Positions 7,470 to 10,438 of a stretch of DNA of 10,438 nucleotides are shown here, in pieces (position 1 is the first letter of the stretch; every line of letters starts with the position of its first letter). Origin of the DNA: CAZRAL01 sp964598005 (GTDB lineage Bacteria; Pseudomonadota; Gammaproteobacteria; Burkholderiales; Usitatibacteraceae); the NCBI GenBank assembly GCA_964598005.1, contig CAZRAL010000074.1:1-10438 (forward strand), in the 5' to 3' direction. The notes below the pieces were generated by a model. That model had not been told where the DNA came from, did no database searches, and saw only the letters and a program-made list of their open reading frames with translations. Position numbers and translations under genes: made by a program.

Positions 7470-8300
7470 TTGGACGTTATCCATTCCGTCGCCGAGTTGC
7501 GCGAACGGCTCGCCAGAGAGCCCAATAACTGCTTCGTGCCCACCATGGGTAATTTGCACGAAGGTCATATACAGCTTGTCCGCCTGGCCAAGCCGAAAGC
7601 GGTATGCACGGTCGTTTCAATCTTCGTAAACCGGCTGCAATTCGGGCCGCGTGAGGATTTTGACCGTTATCCCCGTACGTTGAAGGCGGATTGCGAAAAA
7701 TGTCAGGAAGCGGATGTGGATGTGGTTTTTGTGCCGGACGAAAACGAAATCTATCCCGAACCGCAGCAGTATTTAGTGGACCCGCCGGAGATACAGAATA
7801 TTCTCGACGGTGCCGTCCGCCCCGGCCATTTTCGCGGCGTGGCGACGGTGGTATTGAAACTTTTCAATATGGTGGGGCCCAGGAGCGCCATTTTCGGCAA
7901 AAAAGATTATCAGCAATGCCGTGTTTTGCAGGATATGGTTCACCAACTGGCGTTGCCGATCGAAATCATCCTCGCCGAAACCGTGCGCGCCGAGGACGGG
8001 CTGGCGCTTTCATCCCGCAATGCCTATTTATCGCCGGCTGAGCGTGCAGAGGCGCCATTGCTTTACCAGACGCTGAGTGAGGTCAGGCAGGAGATTCATA
8101 CCGGTAAGCGCGATTTTCAGCGCATCGAATTACAGGCCATGGCCCGTTTGGCAAGCCGCGACTGGGTCCCCGATTATATTGCGATTCGCCGCAGGAGCGA
8201 TTTGCAATCACCAGCGAAAGAGGATCGCGACCTGGTGACTCTTGCCGCGGCAAAGCTGGGCAAGACCCGGTTGATCGATAATGTGGAAATCAAACTTTGA
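7470..8300 (+). CDS. panC: Pantothenate synthetase (pantoate-beta-alanine ligase)
   Basis: Cytosolic enzyme that activates pantoate with ATP as pantoyl-adenylate and joins it to beta-alanine, giving pantothenate for coenzyme A. It is 276 residues long, normal for the family. The nucleotide-binding signature FVPTMGNLHEGH (22-33) includes His30 and His33. Further motifs are SIFVNRLQFGP (50-60), DFDRYPRTL (63-71), RPGHFRGVATVV (117-128), the catalytic-loop FGKKDYQQ (142-149, Lys145), and LSSRNAYLS (180-188). The start is TTG at 7470, with GGAG (7460-7463) 6 bp upstream. No in-frame ATG exists early enough to keep the MG-H-GH motif, so TTG is well supported. The last residues (RLIDNVEIKL) match the normal C-terminus. 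panD follows after 61 bp; panB, often nearby, is absent. Confidence 0.96.
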   Translation: MDVIHSVAELRERLAREPNNCFVPTMGNLHEGHIQLVRLAKPKAVCTVVSIFVNRLQFGPREDFDRYPRTLKADCEKCQEADVDVVFVPDENEIYPEPQQYLVDPPEIQNILDGAVRPGHFRGVATVVLKLFNMVGPRSAIFGKKDYQQCRVLQDMVHQLALPIEIILAETVRAEDGLALSSRNAYLSPAERAEAPLLYQTLSEVRQEIHTGKRDFQRIELQAMARLASRDWVPDYIAIRRRSDLQSPAKEDRDLVTLAAAKLGKTRLIDNVEIKL

Positions 8301-8349
8301 GTATGAAAAAGGTACAGAATAAACCTGCTCTGTTTCAGGCCTGTCGCTA

Positions 8350-8354
8350 AAGGA
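8350..8354 (+). promoter_or_regulatory. Strong ribosome binding site of panD
   Basis: AAGGAGAACGAG precedes ATG 8362, with the GGAG core about 8 bp from the start. This is the clearest Shine-Dalgarno sequence on the plus strand of the window and fixes the panD start. It also suggests panD is translated independently of panC. Confidence 0.6.
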
Positions 8355-8361
8355 GAACGAG

Positions 8362-8742
8362 ATGCAACGAACCATGCTGAAATCCAAACTTCATCGTGTC
8401 ACCTGTACGCATGCCGAGCTGAATTACGAAGGCTCGTGCGCAATCGATCAAAACCTGCTGGATGCAGGCGACATCAAGGAATACCAGCAGATCGATATTT
8501 ACAATGTCAGCAACGGCCAGCGGTTTACCACCTATGCCATTTCGGCCCAGCGCGGCTCGGGCATTATCAGTGTGAATGGCGCGGCGGCACGCTGCGCGCA
8601 AGCGGGGGACCTGTTGATTATCGCCAGCTACGCGATTTACAACGAAATCGAATTGAATAACTACCAGCCCGATCTGGTTTATGTAGACAGCAACAACCGC
8701 ATCAAGGACAAGCGCGGGAAGATTCCGGTGCAAATGGCCTGA
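8362..8742 (+). CDS. panD: Aspartate 1-decarboxylase (pyruvoyl enzyme precursor)
   Basis: Makes beta-alanine from L-aspartate, the second substrate of the PanC reaction. The 126-residue proenzyme self-cleaves between Gly24 and Ser25 in YEGSCAID (22-29), turning Ser25 into the catalytic pyruvoyl group. Other family marks are RTMLKSKLHR (3-12), with Lys9 in the active-site position, the Tyr-containing TYAI segment, and the ISVNGAAA stretch. Length and termini match the E. coli protein closely (known family pattern, not a computed alignment). It lies 61 bp after panC and has its own strong ribosome site. It converges on greA with 38 bp between the stops. Confidence 0.97.
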   Translation: MQRTMLKSKLHRVTCTHAELNYEGSCAIDQNLLDAGDIKEYQQIDIYNVSNGQRFTTYAISAQRGSGIISVNGAAARCAQAGDLLIIASYAIYNEIELNNYQPDLVYVDSNNRIKDKRGKIPVQMA

Positions 8743-8773
8743 AGGATTTTAGCCTTAGATGTGCAAAAGTTAT

Positions 8774-8795
8774 ATGTATTTCACATGTATCTCAC
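8774..8795. repeat. 11-bp imperfect tandem duplication at the greA 3' end
   Basis: ATGTATTTCAC (8774-8784) is followed directly by ATGTATCTCAC (8785-8795), differing at one position. The boundary falls in the greA stop region: the right copy encodes the final codons (VRYM) on the minus strand, and the left copy contains the TGA and downstream bases. It looks like a small duplication and also adds A+T-rich, weakly symmetric sequence to the panD-greA junction. Confidence 0.6.
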
Positions 8796-9266
8796 ATCGA
8801 CGATTTCGTATTCCTTGACGCCACCCGGCGCGCGTACTTCCACTATATCGCCCGCGTATTTGCCGATAATCGCCCGCGCAATCGGTGATGAAAACGAAAT
8901 TTTTCCCTGTTTGATATCTGCTTCGTCCTCGCCAACAATCTGGTAAGTCACTTTTTCACCAGAAGCAGTTTCTTCGATGTCTACGGTCGAGGCGAAGACC
9001 ACGCGACCATCATCTTCAAGCAGTGTTGGGTCGATGATCTGCGCGCTGGAAAGTTTGCCCTCCAGTTCCAGAATGCGGCCTTCGATGAAGCTCTGGCGCT
9101 CCTTGGCAGCATCGTACTCGGCGTTTTCGGAAAGATCTCCCTGCGCCCGTGCGTCGGAAATGGCGGTGATGACAGCAGGACGATCCACGGTTTTCAGGCG
9201 ATGCAATTCGATTTTCAACGCTTCGGCGCCAGCAACGGTAAGAGGGATTTTGGCAATACTGCTCAT
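8781..9266 (-). CDS. greA: Transcription elongation factor GreA
   Basis: Cytosolic RNA polymerase secondary-channel factor that stimulates cleavage of backtracked transcripts. The 161 residues are close to the family's usual length (about 158). The N-terminal coiled-coil hairpin (about 5-78) carries the tip motif GDLSENAEYDAAKERQ (43-58), with acidic residues Asp44 and Glu47 matching the catalytic-tip positions of E. coli GreA. The C-terminal FKBP-like domain (about 83-161) contains GEKVTYQIVGEDEAD and the strongly conserved KISFSSPIARAIIGK. The start is ATG (9264-9266 complement), with GGAAA 5 bp upstream as a modest ribosome site. It lies 72 bp downstream of carB on the same strand, a common proteobacterial order. 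Confidence 0.97.
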   Translation of the reverse strand: MSSIAKIPLTVAGAEALKIELHRLKTVDRPAVITAISDARAQGDLSENAEYDAAKERQSFIEGRILELEGKLSSAQIIDPTLLEDDGRVVFASTVDIEETASGEKVTYQIVGEDEADIKQGKISFSSPIARAIIGKYAGDIVEVRAPGGVKEYEIVDVRYM

Positions 9267-9316
9267 GATGGTTTCCAGTTGAAAGGACAGGTTAAAAACG
9301 GTGCATGCTGTGGCTG

Positions 9317-9347
9317 AGTATATCGGTATAGATTTCCATTATGTCGA
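9317..9347 (-). promoter_or_regulatory. Weak candidate promoter for greA
   Basis: On the minus strand, TCGACA (9342-9347, five of six to the -35 consensus) and TATACT (9317-9322, five of six to the -10 consensus) lie 19 bp apart, overlapping the carB stop codon. A 19-bp spacer is longer than ideal. The arrangement could give greA its own transcription in addition to read-through from carB, but it may be chance. Confidence 0.2.
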
Positions 9348-10438
9348 ATGACAGGATTTTTCGATCGATCGATGCAGCGTTTGCAAATCGTAAATTTGCA
9401 ACTCGTCCAGATGCTGCATGCCAACACACGCCGCCCTGGCCCCGGCTACTGTGGTGTAGTAGGTGATTTTGCCCTGTAGCGCGGCATTGCGAATGGCCCA
9501 CGAATCGCGTATCGAGCGCTTGTCCTCTTCCACCGTGTTGATGATGAGTGAAATTTCACGGTTTTTCACCATGTCGACGACATGCGGCTGGCCTTCCAGC
9601 ACTTTATTGACGGGGGCGCAGTCGATTCCGGCTTTTTGCAAATGTGCAGCGGTGCCCTTAGTGGCCACCAGTTTAAACCCCAATTCTTTCAGGGTACGGG
9701 CGACGTCCTCGATTTTTACTTTGTCGGCATTGCGAACCGATAAAAAGGCTTTGCCGCCCGTCGGTAATTTCACCCCGGCCGCCATTTGCGATTTTACGAA
9801 TGCCTCGGCAAATGTAAGGCCAACCCCCATCACTTCGCCGGTCGATTTCATTTCCGGACCCAGAATGGTATCCACGCCGGGGAATTTGATAAACGGAAAA
9901 ACAGCTTCCTTTACGCAATAGTAGGGGGGGGTAATTTCGCGCCCGTTTCGATCGCCCAGTCCTTGCATTTTCAACGACTGGCCCGCCATGCAGCGCGCCG
10001 CAATTTTGGCCAGCGGCAGCGAAATTGCTTTCGATACATAAGGAACGGTACGCGAGGCACGAGGATTGACTTCCAATACAAAAACCTTCTGCTCCCCGTT
10101 GCTTTCCTGGATGGCGAACTGCACGTTCATCAAACCAACGACGTTCAGCGCTTTTGCCATGGCCACCGTCTGGCGACGCAATTCTTCCTGCAATGTTTCG
10201 GACAGTGAGAAGGGCGGCAGCGAACAGGCCGAATCGCCCGAGTGCACCCCGGCTTGTTCGATGTGCTCCATGATGCCGCCGATCATGACGTCCTGGCCGT
10301 CGCTGACCGCATCGACATCCACCTCGATGGCATTGTTCAGAAAACGATCCAGCAACACCGGCGAATCGTTGGAAACCTTGACCGCTTCGCGCATATAGCG
10401 TTCGAGATCGCTCTCGACGTGGATGATTTCCATGGCCC
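9339..10438 (-). CDS. carB: Carbamoyl-phosphate synthase large subunit, C-terminal third (partial)
   Basis: The frame stays open to the right edge, so the true start is outside the window; the first complete codons read AMEII, as in the GRAMEI segment of CarB. CarB forms carbamoyl phosphate from bicarbonate, ammonia and two ATP, for pyrimidine and arginine synthesis. The visible part holds the end of the second ATP-grasp domain: LVVGLMNVQFA-like and EVNPRASRTVPYVSKA segments, about residues 97-136 counted from the first Met in the window. The C-terminal MGS-like allosteric domain (about 226-360) shows FLSVRNADK, ATKGTAAHL and the Asn-Thr of LIINTVEE. An eight-C run on the coding strand (9924-9931) encodes TPP without disrupting the frame. 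greA follows. carA would be expected upstream, outside the window. Confidence 0.97.
   Translation of the reverse strand, partial: AMEIIHVESDLERYMREAVKVSNDSPVLLDRFLNNAIEVDVDAVSDGQDVMIGGIMEHIEQAGVHSGDSACSLPPFSLSETLQEELRRQTVAMAKALNVVGLMNVQFAIQESNGEQKVFVLEVNPRASRTVPYVSKAISLPLAKIAARCMAGQSLKMQGLGDRNGREITPPYYCVKEAVFPFIKFPGVDTILGPEMKSTGEVMGVGLTFAEAFVKSQMAAGVKLPTGGKAFLSVRNADKVKIEDVARTLKELGFKLVATKGTAAHLQKAGIDCAPVNKVLEGQPHVVDMVKNREISLIINTVEEDKRSIRDSWAIRNAALQGKITYYTTVAGARAACVGMQHLDELQIYDLQTLHRSIEKSCHST

Noticed and set aside
7623..7640. Arg-Leu instead of Pro-Thr/Leu in the PanC VNPxQFG motif, as a possible active-site change
   Set aside because: VNRLQFG is, as I recall, the normal form in neisserial/betaproteobacterial PanC, so it is lineage-typical rather than a defect.
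8741..8757. AAGG...CCTT as a terminator between panD and greA
   Set aside because: Only a four-pair, A+T-rich stem, with no following T tract.
1..10438. Search for a mobile element, CRISPR, toxin-antitoxin or defence system
   Set aside because: Nearly all of the window is occupied by conserved housekeeping genes. No transposase, integrase, terminal inverted repeats, spaced repeats or small paired genes were seen, and the largest gap between genes is under 90 bp.

Overview
The window looks like ordinary chromosomal core DNA from a betaproteobacterium with medium GC content. My best guess is the Nitrosomonadales/Gallionellales neighbourhood. This rests on gene order (folC-dedD-cvpA-purF-metZ) and on protein flavour: PanC and GreA read like remembered neisserial/betaproteobacterial versions, and MetZ is the O-succinylhomoserine sulfhydrylase type. 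No database search was possible, so the genus is not determined. I see no rRNA, tRNA, CRISPR array, insertion sequence, phage gene or defence system.

Plus strand, 1-7431. The window opens on the last 15 codons of an unidentified gene. Next comes a secreted lytic transglycosylase with a DUF4124 front module. A tight cluster follows: folC (folate polyglutamylation), a DedD-like SPOR division protein, cvpA, purF (first committed step of purine synthesis) and metZ (homocysteine synthesis by direct sulfhydrylation). Gaps inside the cluster are 18 bp, a 4-nt ATGA overlap, 6 bp and a 1-nt TGATG overlap, so it very likely forms one operon with translational coupling. A secreted PhoD-like metallophosphatase starts 34 bp after metZ and is the least expected gene here.

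Plus strand, 7470-8742. panC and panD encode two steps of pantothenate (coenzyme A precursor) synthesis. panB is not in the window.

Minus strand, 8781-10438. greA (transcript cleavage factor) converges on panD with only 38 bp between the stop codons. It lies downstream of carB, whose C-terminal third is present and which runs off the right edge.

The genes jointly serve nucleotide synthesis (purF, carB), one-carbon/methionine metabolism (folC, metZ), CoA precursor supply (panC, panD), and cell wall and division (transglycosylase, DedD). I found no convincing undescribed system. The items worth a second look are small: the PhoD-like gene's position, a possible hairpin over the folC ribosome binding site, long G tracts inside essential genes, and an 11-bp tandem duplication at the greA stop codon.
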